Shown: piece after piece, positions 48,360 through 60,392 of the stretch
Position numbering within the stretch: position 1 is the first letter of the stretch
Layout of the letters: every line of letters starts with the position of its first letter
Source: Tretioscincus oriximinensis
Taxonomy: Eukaryota; Chordata; Lepidosauria; Squamata; Gymnophthalmidae
DNA: 64,000 bases
Direction of reading: 5' to 3'
Assembly: GCA_022410635.1 (NCBI GenBank)
Contig: JAJVDF010000016.1
Location: 2,733,493-2,797,492, forward strand
Program-made: the position numbers and the translations under genes
Notes under the pieces: model-generated
Seen by the model: the letters and a program-made list of their open reading frames with translations, nothing else
Databases searched by the model: none
Told to the model about the DNA's origin: nothing

Positions 48360-48780
48360 TAGACTGACCAGATTTTCTGAGGCACAAACCAGGGTAATTA
48401 ACATTCATGCTAATTTGCATATTCATAAATATACAAATTACGCACCAACATGCATTCTCTTCCAAAATTCCCACCCAAGAAATCTGTGAAGCATGTGATT
48501 TTACAGAGGGGAGGGTGCCTTCAGGAGTTGCCTGCAGTTGCTAGAGACACTAGTGTGGTGCAGTGTATTGTTTGTTTGTTTTTTTAAAAAAATAATTTTT
48601 AGTGAGAGGAGTGTACCTTCAGGAGCTGCCCCCAGTTGCCAGAACCCCCTAGTGGTGGTGCAGTGATTTTTTTTCCTCAGCAAAAACTGGGGAAATGGGG
48701 CCCCCTGCCACAGGAGGGCGAAGTAGACACCCCAAAACCAAGTCATCCCCCCCACAAAAAGGGGGCATCTGGTCAGCCTA
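48360..48780. mobile_element. MITE-A copy 7, long form with two modules
   Basis: Flanks ATCTAGAA (48352-48359) and ATCTAGGA (48781-48788) match at 7 of 8. The first octamer is intact (48413-48420) but the second is mutated to ATACAAAT. Module-M copies at about 48516-48567 and 48614-48666. It sits inside MITE-G. Confidence 0.88.
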
Positions 48781-48915
48781 ATCTAGGAGCACTTATGATG
48801 GTTTAAGAGTTTGTGGTAGTAGTGGTAGAAAAGCTACAAAGTGAATTCTAATTCACCCACCCTTAAAATCCTAATCTGAATGAGGATTACTTAAATGTGT
48901 TTAAAAAGGCCTTAG
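48781..48915. mobile_element. MITE-G, right part
   Basis: GATGGTTTAAGAGTTTGTGG complements the left part's 'CAGACTCTTAAACCA'. Ends near AAAAAGGCCTTA, against TTAGGCCATGG on the left. Confidence 0.5.
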
Positions 48916-49418
48916 TCTTGCATATCAAACTGTATATGAAGTGATGTCAGTATAGAAGCTCATCATTACTAATGAAAAGCACAGATTCCCCTGTACCTAC
49001 GGTTAATAAGTAACACTCCCCTTGCTCTGGAATTGTATATTTTTCTCATGAAAGTACCAGTCTGCATTCTGTGCAACAGGAAATGTACCAATGACATCAN
49101 CATATTCGCTATGCATTATCATCTTCCATATGTACTTTCTGATATTAAATATTGTCATTGCTAATTACTGGGCAACATGAGCAAGAGGTTTGGTTAGCTT
49201 TATTGAGAAACTGTGAAGGCGACAGGTTCTGATGTTGAGAGCAAACTATCCAAAAGCATTTGGGAGGAGGCCCTGTTCTACTTCCTCTTGACAACCCACA
49301 AAAAAAATGACTGACAAGAGAGAAAATCTCACCTGTAAGAAGCTGACAGAACAACAAAATTTGAAATATGTAAAGATATGAACAAGGCAAATTAAAACAA
49401 CTTTACTGATAATGCAGC
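48916..49418. other. No recognisable feature
   Basis: Unassigned sequence. Confidence 0.5.
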
Positions 49419-49613
49419 TAGGCTGACCAGATTACCCCTTTTGGGGTGGTGGTTGAAAGCCTGTTTTTGGGGTGCCTCCCAGTTTTTTCTGAGGAAAAAA
49501 AATTAAAAATATGAAAAAAAAACATTTTTTGAAAAAAATTTCCTCAGAAAAAACTGGGAGGCACCCCAAAACCGGGTTTCTAACTCCCCCAAAAAAGGGG
49601 TCATCTGGTCAGC
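49419..49613. mobile_element. MITE-A copy 8, short form
   Basis: TAGGCTGACCAGATTACCCC ... GGTCATCTGGTCAGC; the last 'CTA' of the right end is missing. Halves are complementary over about 85 bp. One of the cleanest short copies. Confidence 0.85.
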
Positions 49614-51099
49614 AGTAAATGCCAGAATTATCAATTTCCTTATGGATGCAGTTGTCTTTATGGTGACACAAATAAGCCTTCAAATATGGCAAATACAAAA
49701 TAAGGGAAAATGTTAAAATATCTTTATTTTCTCCTATTGGAAGCACATTCACTCCTTTGTGTTTGAAGATCTTTCTGCATGAGCTTTAACCTGGTTTTAA
49801 CCTGGATTCTATGTACAGAATAGGGACGTATCATGTAGACTATCATGTCCCAGATAGAGTTTGCAGTAGTCTGCCCTACATGTAGGTAGCAGATCCATAT
49901 TCCGATTTATAATCAAGTATAAATTAAGTCTCGGTGTGGAAAGAGCCTGAGTTTTTGTATGCTGTATTTATTGGCAAAGACTAGACTTTGGTTTTTTTCC
50001 TGCACCAGGAATAAATACTTCTTTATCTGAATTCAGATTGCCATGGAGATGTGACAGGTATTTGTTTTTGTTTTTTTAGTATTTGAAATAGGCAGAATTG
50101 ATTCATGTTTACACTCTGCAGCAAAGGGCAGGATGAAATTTGCTACGCTTTCATACTAGAGAATCAAAGGCAGAAAAATACATTAAAAAACCCTGCAGCT
50201 TAAAGAGCATAAGAGGAGCTGTTAGACAGAGGTAAATATTTTTTAAAAAATTAATTATGCACTTGTGCTCCATGTTAACGTTTAGCGGGCATTGTTTTCT
50301 GAAGTTTGCAATCTAAACTCTGATCTGTCTAAATAAACACTACTGAATGTTCTTTTGAATAGGTGAGATTGCTTATACAGTAGTTAATTCCACTGTTACC
50401 AAAGGAAAAAAAAGGTGTTGCTATATGCAAGTTTCATTGTACATTAAATCAGATTTGGCTATGATAGAATCACAACAATACATTAGTCTGCACGTTACAT
50501 ATGAGGCATTTTCAAATTAGTCTTGTCTTTCTGTCCCTGAATACTGTTACAGGTATGTAAAACATGTTGCTCTTTCCAAGATTTATCATCATCANCATCC
50601 CGAGAAAGCACATCCGCGAGTATGTCTTAACTTACCTCCAATTTTCTTCACTGCTTGTTTATTTGTAACATTTCCTGGTAACCCTGTGACATCACATGCC
50701 CCACATGTCATTGTTGCATTTATTTTACTACAATACCCAGCATTCTCAGTGAGCCAAGAGCCAATGAGCATTTTACAGGTAATCTGAATTCACATTACTA
50801 AACGTCCCCATTAAGTAATCATTTGCATTTGAAAGAAATCTGCTGCTGAATCGAGAAAAATGATCTAACACAAAAACTGGAACCACAAGCCTTTTTAGCT
50901 AGTGGATTGCAGTAACTTTGTAAGGGGTAAATTCTACATGTTGTTGCTGCCAACTCACTAAATATCCTTAATGGAGATGCAGACTTAAATGGGTCTGTCA
51001 AAAAGGAAATTTTAGTAGGTGCAGCTTTTTAGAGGATGGACATAGAAGTTTCAGAGACAGAAAATGGATTCGCCAATTTTTGTCATGTAAATACAAAAG
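49614..51099. other. No recognisable feature
   Basis: Unassigned; includes a ZNF143/THAP11-like motif at 50727-50745. Confidence 0.45.
50727..50745 (+). promoter_or_regulatory. SBS2-like (ZNF143/THAP11-type) motif
   Basis: ACTACAATACCCAGCATTC differs at few positions from the known ACTACAATTCCCAGCATGC. No promoter or exon is recognisable around it. Confidence 0.45.
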
Positions 51100-51712
51100 T
51101 GTCGGGGTTCTCTATTAGGAATGTATTAATTGGCATAATATAATTTGATATAAAATGTACAATCATTAGTCTCTAGATGCATAGGACTTATTTGTCGGCA
51201 AACATTTTGGGAAATTTCCAGCCCAGGGTGTTGCAAGGGAGCTAATCTCCCTTTCTGCCCTAAAGCAACACCCCGCTGTGCCTTGTTTATCTGCACCCAT
51301 TATCTCTAGGTGCATTCATTATCTCAGGAGCTTTGGCTTACTGGCATTAAGCAACTGCCTGGAAGCCCTGAGGAGGTTCTGGCTATCACCTCTCCAGGAG
51401 GTGAACGACCGGTCACAGGTCCTGAAAGCTGTACCACCCAAACCATGGCCATATTTGGAGTTTCCTGACACAGGCTGCACCCCTGGGGAGGAGGGAGAAA
51501 TGTCACATAGGTGTCACCACCTCCGGTCCGCTCCAAACCACACCTTCGGAACACCCAGTCTCTGATGTCTGTTTTCTTGTACATGCCTTCTGATTTTATG
51601 TCAATAAAAACCTGTGCACAGTGTTCCATACCCACGTGGGCCTCCTAGATCTTGCCTCTTGATCTAAGCTTATGGCCTCTGCGTGAGTTCTTGATGGGAG
51701 TCGGATTCTACA
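51100..51712 (+). mobile_element. Possible solo LTR
   Basis: Starts TGTCGGGGTTC and ends ATTCTACA (TG...CA), with a single AATAAA (51603-51608) followed ~20 bases later by a CA/GT-rich stretch, as in an LTR R region. GC is above the surroundings. I see no target duplication, primer-binding site or coding domain, so this is tentative. Confidence 0.3.
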
Positions 51713-53529
51713 CATATCCATATCCTGATGATCAGCTGCTTCTGATGTGCTGGCATCCTTAATAACGTGGTAGCAACCCCCCGTTATAGAAGTATATAGT
51801 TATGTGCTCCTAGGAAATTTCTGGGTTCCTCAAAAGTATTTGAAGCGGAGTATTTTCATAATGTGTTCTGAAAAGGCAAGATGTCTTATTTGTATGATTT
51901 TCTGAATAATAGAAAGTATTTCTTTGCACAGTTTCAAAATGCTCGAGGGGGGAGGCATTCATTTTATTTTTAATTTCAGCTGAAATATGGTTCTGGAACA
52001 GCTATGATTTAAATTACTCATAGTTAATTCATTCTATTGATGCTTCATAAAGCATCTATCATTCTAATCTAATCAAGTATTAGGTAATCATCAAATCTGG
52101 CCCAGCTTGGCAGAAAATCTGGCACTTTAACAAAGGCCAGACTGGCTGATGTCAAAGCCACATTAGCAGCCCACTCATTGACTGGAATGCAGACAGTAAA
52201 ACAAGAAGGTGGTTAACTATAGATTAAGGTCCTGGTCACACACATATTCCTCCTCTTCCTCCTCCTCTTCTTCTTCCTCCTCCTCCTCTTCTTCTTCTTC
52301 TCCTCCTCCTCCTCCTCCTAACTCATAGGCCTTAATCCCAAAGAGGAAGGTGCCCAGTAAGCTACCACAGACAAACTTGTGCAGAATTAAGGAAGGTCTT
52401 CACCCTTCCTAATCTCACTTTGGCGCTCTCCACAGACTAAGTAAAATCTATAATCTAAAAGTGATTCTAAAATACCTACCTGAAAAATCTAAGTAGACCT
52501 GGCAAGAAGAAACCAGGAGAAAGCATGAAGACGATACCGCACATGTCAGTCAGCTGTGATTCTGCAATTCTGCTGGCTGGTGTCTTCCCTCAACAGTGTG
52601 GTACACTATGGAAAAGGCAGCATTTTGTGTTGATTCCTGAAATGATCAACAATCTGATATTACGGGGCAATAAAACGTTTTTCCAGATGTTTCTCGGATG
52701 GATAATGGAAGCTCCATTGCCATGAGGAGTGGAGGCATCATGATGATCTCACCATCACAGTAGGAAAACATCTCTCAGCTTGACATTAAGTCTTAAAATG
52801 CACAAGGCTTAGACTGCATTTAAAAAGCAGCCTAAGAATTCTCCTGTCTACATGTGATTTCAAGGCCTGTGCTAGTCAGCAGGTCTTTTAGGCCTTGTGT
52901 GTGATTAGGCAATGGGGTAGCTACCATAGAGCAAGCCAGAGCAATGGTGAGGGAGGCCCAGGGGCCCAGTGCACCTGTGGATTATGGGTGTAATGTGCTG
53001 TAATATAAAGTAATGCTTGCTAGGAATCAGAAAGAAAATAAGATGATTAAACCTTATAAGATCCAAATGCTGGCTTTTGAAGGTTACACCTGGCCTTGAA
53101 GTCTGAGTTCAGCCTTTGGAGATAGAGAATAAAGTCCTTGGCCTTTGGAGTTTCTAGCTGAGATCATTCTAGTGATATGCAGTTTTCTGGCAGTGCTTCC
53201 TCCCCACCTGTTTGCCACCTTCACACAAGTCTGTGGAAGTCAAAGGCTTAGACTTGGCCATGCTCCGGTCTACCATTGTGCCTGCATTCCCATTAGGCCT
53301 TTATAAAGGAATGGAAAATGGAAAATCCAAAATGAAAGCGAAATGAGGGCTTAAAATGCAGGCAATTTTACCTGAGGATTCATTTCACATTAACAGCCCC
53401 ATTTCTTGGCTGCTGACTGCTCAATGAATCTTTTTCTATCAGGCTGCAGTAACAGAGGAGGGAGAGAAGTAGCTGAGCCTGGAGGGAATGCAAAACAAAA
53501 CCCGGCTCTCTTTCTCACTTTTGTTTTCT
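51713..53529. other. Unassigned; CT-rich tract inside
   Basis: No gene recognised. A MITE-F-like start (GGTCCTGGTCACACACAT) at about 52229 runs directly into the CT tract at 52249. Confidence 0.45.
52249..52320. repeat. CT-rich microsatellite
   Basis: TTCCTCC/TTCTTC-type pyrimidine tract of about 72 bases, imperfect. Confidence 0.95.
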
Positions 53530-53741
53530 GAACTCCGTTGTCAGAGTACAAGTGGTGCAAATTACAAAATCCAGCAGCAACGACGCAGTTTCACCAGGAA
53601 CTGCGGAGCAGAAACATGTGGTGTGCATTTAAAGTGACACCACAGCACTTCCAAGCCCGTTTTTATGGTAACAAAATCAGAACGCAGGGTTTTGGCTTTG
53701 CAGTCGTGCTCACCTTAAGGAATAATGGGAATCCAGCCTAA
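53530..53741 (+). mobile_element. MITE-E copy
   Basis: Shares CTGCGGAGCAGAAACATG and GGTGTGCAT with the fragment at 20605. Ends GGGAATCCAGCCTA. The left boundary is uncertain. Confidence 0.5.
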
Positions 53742-55138
53742 GTGTGGACATCTCTGATGTGTGATAGCAAGACAATGAACTCCAAATACTTAGCCTTAAA
53801 TATAGAAAATTCCCTTCCCACATTTACCAATGTGGGGAAAAGGTTTGGAAAATGTTCTGGAAGGTATAGTTNGAAGAATGAATTTTCTAAGACTATGTTT
53901 TTTGCCTACGCTGAAAATGCACTAGACTTTATTCTGTTCCGCAAAAGGCCTTGACAACCAACTTGACCACAACACCACCCAACTTGCTAGAAAGATTCTA
54001 ATCCTAGGCATTTGTTCACTCTTTGTCTCTGGAGAAGTAGGCTTTATCTACAAACACCCATGCTACAAACTTTTTCNATAATAGAAAGTGCTACAAGAAT
54101 CNCTTGTTAGAAAGATTGGAAAATCTATCTAGATTGTAGACAATCTTATATCACTGGCAACAGAGAGGAGTAATCTATTTCTATCTTGCTGCTCTGGCTC
54201 AAAATAGTTCAGCCAAGTGCAGAAATGGCCATAAAATATGCATAGCACAGGGAATTTCAGAAGTATGCATAGCTGATGCAACATTAAATACAAAAAATTG
54301 AACTGAAATTCATTTTAAAGAAATTTCAGACTATGATACTGTATTTAAGGTCTTAGAATTAAGAAAAACTCACAGAAAGTGAGTTATAGTTGTATTGCTT
54401 AAGCATTCATTGATAGCAATCTCATCACCATNCATTCTCTGAAGCACCTCTTTGTTTTCAGGCATCTAAAGCCACACTGGATCAGCACTTTCAATACATT
54501 CTGTCTTAGCCTGGAGTTAATTCACAATGCAAAATGCTGAAATTTACAAACCATATATATTTCTAAAATGATAAGGAGCTGATTGGTTATGGTCCCATAA
54601 ACTAGCAGAGAAAAGAAAAAAAACAGATCAATATTATAAATCTGTTGGGGCAGGATAGTAGCTCATATTGATGAAGTTGTAGACAAAGTTTTTATAAGGA
54701 ACTGTCTCTTTTAAGAAGGAACTATAAATCAACTTTATAAAGCTTGTGTTAATTAATGCTTTCTTTGGCAAGCATTCTGTTCTAAAACATTTTAAACAAG
54801 ATCAGCAACAGTAAAGGTATTTCCATTTGCAAGAATCAAATACAACAGACTATCTCGAATCTGACATCATATAAATCTCTTATATGGTTTTCTATGGAAT
54901 TATACAGGGTGTTTGTCAGTGTGTTTGAAATAAACCTTTCACCTTTTTTAAATGCCAGGTGAATGGAATGAGCTTAGAACTATTGTACTCTAAAAGAAAA
55001 AGATTCCAAGTTGACCTTTTTATACCCTCAAACAGTTAGGCAAAAGTATAAATACAATATCTGATTACTCTTCCACAACGTGATGTTCTTTTTAAGGTAA
55101 TCTGAGAAAATAATATTATTCTAGGGGAAAAGGAATTT
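53742..55138. other. No recognisable feature
   Basis: Unassigned AT-rich sequence with several Ns. Confidence 0.5.
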
Positions 55139-55240
55139 ATTATGGGTCGATTACTGAAAAGCACTTAACATGTGTGCCNGAAACATCCTGATTGCGCTAC
55201 AAATGAGGTAGAAAAACATCGTGTGCACATAGCCTAAGTC
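55139..55240 (+). mobile_element. MITE-C copy 3, right-end fragment
   Basis: TTATGGGTCGATTACTGAAAA through CATCGTGTGCACATAGCCTA matches the right part of copy 2 and supplies the right terminal repeat. Confidence 0.7.
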
Positions 55241-55292
55241 TGCATCCCCACAACGCTTATTCATTCCACTATAATTGGATAGTCCACAAGAT
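55241..55292 (+). mobile_element. MITE-D left-end fragment
   Basis: TCTGCATCCCCACAACGC and ATTCCACTATAATTGGATA match the left arm of 20713. Directly abuts MITE-C copy 3. Confidence 0.65.
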
Positions 55293-55335
55293 AGACTCTT
55301 GCCTGATCCAGTATTGCTCTTCTTATGTTCTTAAA
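55293..55335 (+). mobile_element. CR1 LINE 3' terminus
   Basis: CCTGATCCAGTATTGCTC and TTCTTATGTTCTTA: the last 40 bases of CR1 with one tail unit. Confidence 0.7.
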
Positions 55336-56688
55336 ATTATGGAGGCCAAATGCATCAATAAGTATTAGAATAGCCACACCGGCGGCTGGTGCAGTTTGGG
55401 GCTGGAGGTGGGGGCCACAGGTTCCTCCAGCCTCGGCAAAATTAGGAACGTGGCTGGGAGGAGGCACATTCAAGCACTTACCATTCTCTCTCTCAGTCTG
55501 CAAGTTGAATGTCAATACAAAATGGCATCTCTACGGAGATGAGAGAGTGACTGTAGCCCCTCCTATGCANCCCTCCCATTGCTTCTGGGATTGGCGACCT
55601 CCTTTGTCAATTAAAAAAGCTGCCTGGAGTTTTTTTATTTGTTGGAAGTTCCTCTAGGAAAGGAGATTTTATAATTGATTTTAATCTTTGAGTGTTCAGA
55701 CCCCAACGAACACAGTGGCCATTCGCCACTGAATAGACGTCTATATACTGTCTCCAGAAAGACAGATAGGTTTCCTCTAAATGCCTTTTTCAGAGAATTG
55801 AGAGTGGATGAAGGGCCATTAGGTGAATTAGAATGTTGCTGACAGGTGGCCAGATTCAGCAGGACTCTTCTAAGATTCTTATAAAGAATGAAATGCTCAA
55901 TGTTTGTAGAGTACCTTGTGCCCTATAGGCATTCTGCCAACTCTTGGGCAAGATCATACATTTACTTTAAATTTTNTTCAGATTATCTTCAGAGTNGGAT
56001 TTACTCCAAGAAAGACAAGAGGCGTTAAACTTATTCTTCGGAATTGTTGAACGATTGTGGAAGGTTTAAAAGTAAATGTGTGACTACAACCTTGGAAGTA
56101 AAAACTGAGCAAGGGACTTCATTTGTGTTTCATATGATGTCATAGTGTAATCAGAGAGATGCTGAATGAAGTGGTACCATATCTTTAACTTACAAAAACA
56201 TCACACAGGAATGTCCATCCATAAATTTTCCACAAAATTACATTAGGAAGGATTAGTTTACACAGAACTGATTTCTTCTCTGGCATCTGCCAACTGCAAA
56301 CAGACCACATGAGAAGATTTCACAATCAATTGGAAACAAGATTAACACTGAATAAATTTCAGTAAGCTCTTTTTTAAAACAAAATGTTTTCATAAATAAT
56401 TTTTTGAAATTTACTTACCAGTTCTAGCTTGACAGAATTCTGTCCATACCACTGAAGTTAAATAGCATTATTTGATTAGATGGCGCCAGACCAACTTCTA
56501 TTTTAATGTGAGTCTGAGTGACAAATAAAAAGGCTTATTGTAAATGAATAGAAAATGGTTCCCTTTGCCTGTATGTTGAGAAATAAGAGAAATCGTCTCT
56601 TGCTGCATTTTTATTCCCCTTGCCGAAAGAAAGATGGGGCCCTTTCCGACACAGCATTTAAATTTTACAAATGGCTATGTTTGGAGAC
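55336..56688. other. Mostly unassigned
   Basis: No gene recognised. Contains MITE-F copy 3 (55945-56092). Confidence 0.45.
55945..56092. mobile_element. MITE-F copy 3
   Basis: Left 'AGATCATACATTTACTTTAAA' and right 'TTTAAAAGTAAATGTGTGA' are inverted; inner part carries CTTCAGAG. Diverged, with two Ns. Confidence 0.6.
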
Positions 56689-56768
56689 ATACTGCTCAAA
56701 ACAATTAAGGGAACACTTTAACATAACAGTGTATGTTAAAGTGTTCCCTTAATTGTTTTGAGCAGTAT
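56689..56768. mobile_element. Perfect 80-bp hairpin, mariner/Tc1-like foldback
   Basis: Arms of 37 bases (56689-56725, 56732-56768) are exact complements around a 6-base loop (ACAGTG). The outer bases read AT-ACTGCTCAAAAC... and ...GTTTTGAGCAGT-AT. ACTGCTCAAAA-type ends next to TA are known from Tc1/mariner miniature elements. No other copy is in the window. Confidence 0.75.
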
Positions 56769-56984
56769 ATTTTGGAATAAAGAATGCCATCAGCATATCA
56801 GTGTAGGCTATGGGGGTTGGATGGGGGTGCGTGCACACACATGTACGCGCACATGGTCCTGCTCAGTCCTTCATGGCCTCCATGACAACCATGGGGCTAT
56901 CTCAATATGTTACTGGCCCAACTCACAGAGCAGGACATACTCTTGATCTGTCTTTTTCTACAGAGTGAACTGGTGACGATCTGT

Positions 56985-59285
56985 TNATAGGAGGGCTGGC
57001 GGTAAGCCTGTTGTCATAGATGGATCATTCCCTGGGGACATTTGGACTTACAGTGATGGTCCCTTCCCACAAGGATGAGTGACCCATTTGGATGGTCCAC
57101 CCCTGGATATTTATGGAATTCGGGCGATTCCTGAATACTTAGGGGGATTTTCCCGTTGGCATGGATGGCGTTCCTGTTGAAGCTCTGATCTCCCTTTGGA
57201 ATCGGGAAATGACCGGGGCTATTGACAAGATCACTCCCAAGTGCCCTTGGAATATCTATGGAGCCTGTAGAGCCCTCTGGTATTCTGGGGAGTTAAGGGT
57301 GATGAAATAGGAAAGCTGATAGCTGGAGCACAGGTGGCGCAAATCCCAACAAGAATCTGACCGAACTTGNGTTAGAGCACATTATCGTGGCTACCAGGTG
57401 GCGGTGGTGGCAGCGAAAAGGAGTTATTTCTCTGCTACCAATGCATTCTCAAATAGCCATCCAGCAGAGCTCTTTGAGTGGTAAATGGTCTCATAAAATC
57501 TAACCTGGGAGAGCAAGGGCAAAGGCCATCCAATATCTGCTGCAACAAATTTGCACGGCACTTTGAGGGCAAAGTTGCTCAGATTCGTGTGGGATTGGAT
57601 GCCACTCTTGTGAATAGCTCAGGGGAAGTGTCCATCTGGTCCAGTTATTTTGGATCAGTTTCGATTATTGTAGCCTGATAATGTGGACAAGCTGCTTGTT
57701 GGGGTTCGGCCAGCTTCGTGNCCTCTGGATCCTTTCCCTTTCTGGCTGATAAAGGCCAGTCGGCAAGGTATGACCGGGTGGGTCCAGAGAGTAGTGAATG
57801 CTTCTTAGAGGGATGCAGTGATCCTGCTGGCTCTTAAAGAGGCGATGGTGTGCCCACTCTTCAAGAAGCCTTCCCTGGACCCAGAAGTGTTAAACAACTA
57901 CCTCCNGGTGGCCAACATACTCTTCCTGGCCAAGGTTCTGGAGAGGGCTGTGGCTGTTCATCTATAGGCATGCTTGGAAGAAACAGATTATCTAGACCCA
58001 TTTCAATCTAGCTTCAGGCCTGGTCATGGCATGGAAACCACCTTGGTCACCCTGGTTGATGACCTACTCTAGGAGAGGGATGAGGGCAATGTGACCCTGT
58101 TGGTTCTTCTAGACTTCTCAGCNGCTTTTGATACCATTGACCATGGTATCCTCCTGGAGAGGCTAAGGAGTTTAGGAGTGGGTGGCAAGGCATTGCAGTG
58201 GTTTCACTTTTATCTCCAAGGCCGCTTCCAGAGACTGGTGGGTGGGGAGTTTTGCTTNACACCCTGGGAGCTCACTTGTGGGATTCCTCAGGCGTCAATC
58301 CTCTCTCCCATGCTGTTCAACATCTATATGAAGCCGCTGGAATGGTCATCAGGAGATTTGGAGTGAAGTGTCATCAATATGCAGATAACACTCAGCTCTA
58401 TCTCTCTGTTCCACCTGAATCAGGAGAGGTGGTTGAAGTGCTTGGCAGGTGCCTGGAAGCAGTAATGGGCTGGATGGGGGGCAATAAATTGAAGCTGAAT
58501 CCAGGCAAGATGGAGGTGATGTGTTGGAGCATCCCGAGTTTGTGAAGTGGGAAGACACCCTGTCCTTGATGGGGGAAAGTTGCCCTTTAATTGACGGGTG
58601 CGAAATCTGGGGATGCTTCTGTACTCTTCGTTAACACTTGAAAACCAAGTGAAGGCGGTGGCCAGGAGTGTCTACTTCCAGTTACATCTGGTTTGCCAGT
58701 TACGGCCACTTCAGAACAGGGATGATTTAGCCACCCTCTGGTAACTTCCAGATTAGACTATTGTAATGCACTCTATATGGGGCTGCCCTTGAAAACAGTT
58801 CGGAAGCTGTAATTGGTGCAGAATGCAGCAGCTAAACTGCTGACCGGAATGGCTGGCAATCCGCTACCGAGCCCAATTCAAGGTANTAACTTTAACTTAT
58901 GAGGCCCTAAATAACTTGGGCCCCAAATATCTAAAGGAATAAATGCCTTCTCCTAAAGCCCATGCTTTAAGATCTGCAGGGTAGGCCCTCCTGGTTATAC
59001 TACATCTTTCAATAGCCAATGGTGTGGGAATCGGGGTAAGGCCTTCTCGGTGGTTGCCCCCAGTCTTTGGAATAATCTCCTCCTCGAGGTGCATCTGTCA
59101 TCACCATTGTATTCTTTTAGACGGTCCNTAAAGACGCACCTCTTCAACCTGGCCTTTGGCTGAAGAAATGCTGTTGTACTGTTTTAAAATGTAAGTTTTG
59201 TACTTTTTTTTTTTATTGCCGCCCCAAGACCTTTGGGCATGGGGCGGGGTATAAATGTAAATAAATAAATAAATAAATAATAGAG
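56985..59285 (+). mobile_element. L2-clade LINE, 5'-truncated and dead
   Basis: In order: an endonuclease-RT linker (about 57000-57480), FARHFEGKVAQIR (about 57550), RT motif A (LLDFSAAFDTIDH, 58106-58145), [16 protein letters not shown], motif B as GIPQASILSPMLFN (G of PQG lost), motif C as HQYADNTQLYLS (58378-58389 reads YADN, not YADD), then GNKLKLNPGKMEV, and the C-terminus APSLWN...LFNLAFG (to about 59163). Frames are at 57478-57678, 58091-58366 and 58198-58545, joined by shifts and stops. The tail is 'cttTGGGCATGGGGCGGGG' then AAAT repeats. Clade call rests on the KLKLNP and YADxTQLY motifs and the tail. Confidence 0.9.
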
Positions 59286-59629
59286 CGAATTATCAAATTA
59301 TCAAGCACCTACCCTACATTTCAACTAAAGTTAGTTTTGAAGAATCCAACAATACCTTGTACGCAATTTAAAATGTCCAAAGATTTGGCTGGCTTCTCAA
59401 GTTTTTGCTGAAGACAAAATCTGCCCCTTTCCCCTCAATTAAAAGCAGTTAAAACCACAGCTGCAAGTGCTGATACAAAGCCAGATTCAAATAAACGAGC
59501 CTGTAAATAAAAACACGAGCAAGCACTTCAAAATGAAAACACAACAGCAAGCAAACCTGGTAGAAAATTTACAAGACCTGAAGTCGTCACTGCCCTTGAA
59601 AAATACACCCAGGATCTCTGGTCCCTCTG
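59286..59629. other. Possible LINE-derived sequence
   Basis: Between the L2 tail and the thumb-domain residues of the second LINE. Probably an internal piece of that LINE, but I cannot align it convincingly. Confidence 0.4.
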
Positions 59630-60392
59630 CTAGCTGTATACAGGGCTAAACTTATACCAATGCTGATCTATGGGGCTGAAATCTGGGGCTTTTCAAATAT
59701 TTCCCAATTGGAACAAATTCAAACCCATTTTCTAAGACGGATATTGGGTGTCAATAAATCCATCCTTGCCCCTACTATTAGAGCAGAACTTGGAGTTCAA
59801 GCCATTCAGTGCTCCATTAACACCAAAATATTCAAATTCTGACCACACGCATTCTCCATGCTTCTATGTGCTTTTAAGAACAATATAGGAGTGAGAACAC
59901 TGACTCATGAGTTTCCCAAATACATGGAGTAATTTCTCGATATGGGCTTTCCCTGCAAATGCTAGGGCCTACCAGTCATCTAGCCAAAGAGATATTTAAG
60001 CAGCGAGTGACAGACATTAGTGCCAAAATGACATCATCATATAAAATCATTAAAATGGCTAGCACATTCAAAATCTATTTTCAATCTTGAAAGATACCTA
60101 GTTGACAAAATGCCTCACCAGCTAAGGCAACACTTTATATATGCACGTTTTGAACTTATTGACTCACTGGTGAAATATGGAGGATATCACCAGGTACCTT
60201 ATGAAGAAAGACAGTGTGTCTGTGGTGCAGAAATGGTTGAAGACCTATATCATATCCTGCTTAGCTATCCTTTGTACTCTTCAATAAGAACATCATGTCT
60301 AGGATCTTTATTACAAAGGTTGTCCCATAGGACTGCAGAACTTCAGTTGAATTATCTCCTTATGGGAAAAAATTCCCCAGGTGACACACAGG
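59630..60392 (+). mobile_element. LINE relic, copy 2, part 1 (same family as 25050)
   Basis: Post-RT thumb and C-terminal region only. LIYGAEIWGFSNISQLEQIQ and LRRILGVNKS (59660-59842) correspond to the EAENWDFSN/YAFLGVSRS region of copy 1, and QCVCGAEMVEDLYHILLS (60110-60487 frame) to its C-x-C...H-x4-C motif; the last Cys is Tyr here. Interrupted by MITE-B at 60393. Confidence 0.85.
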
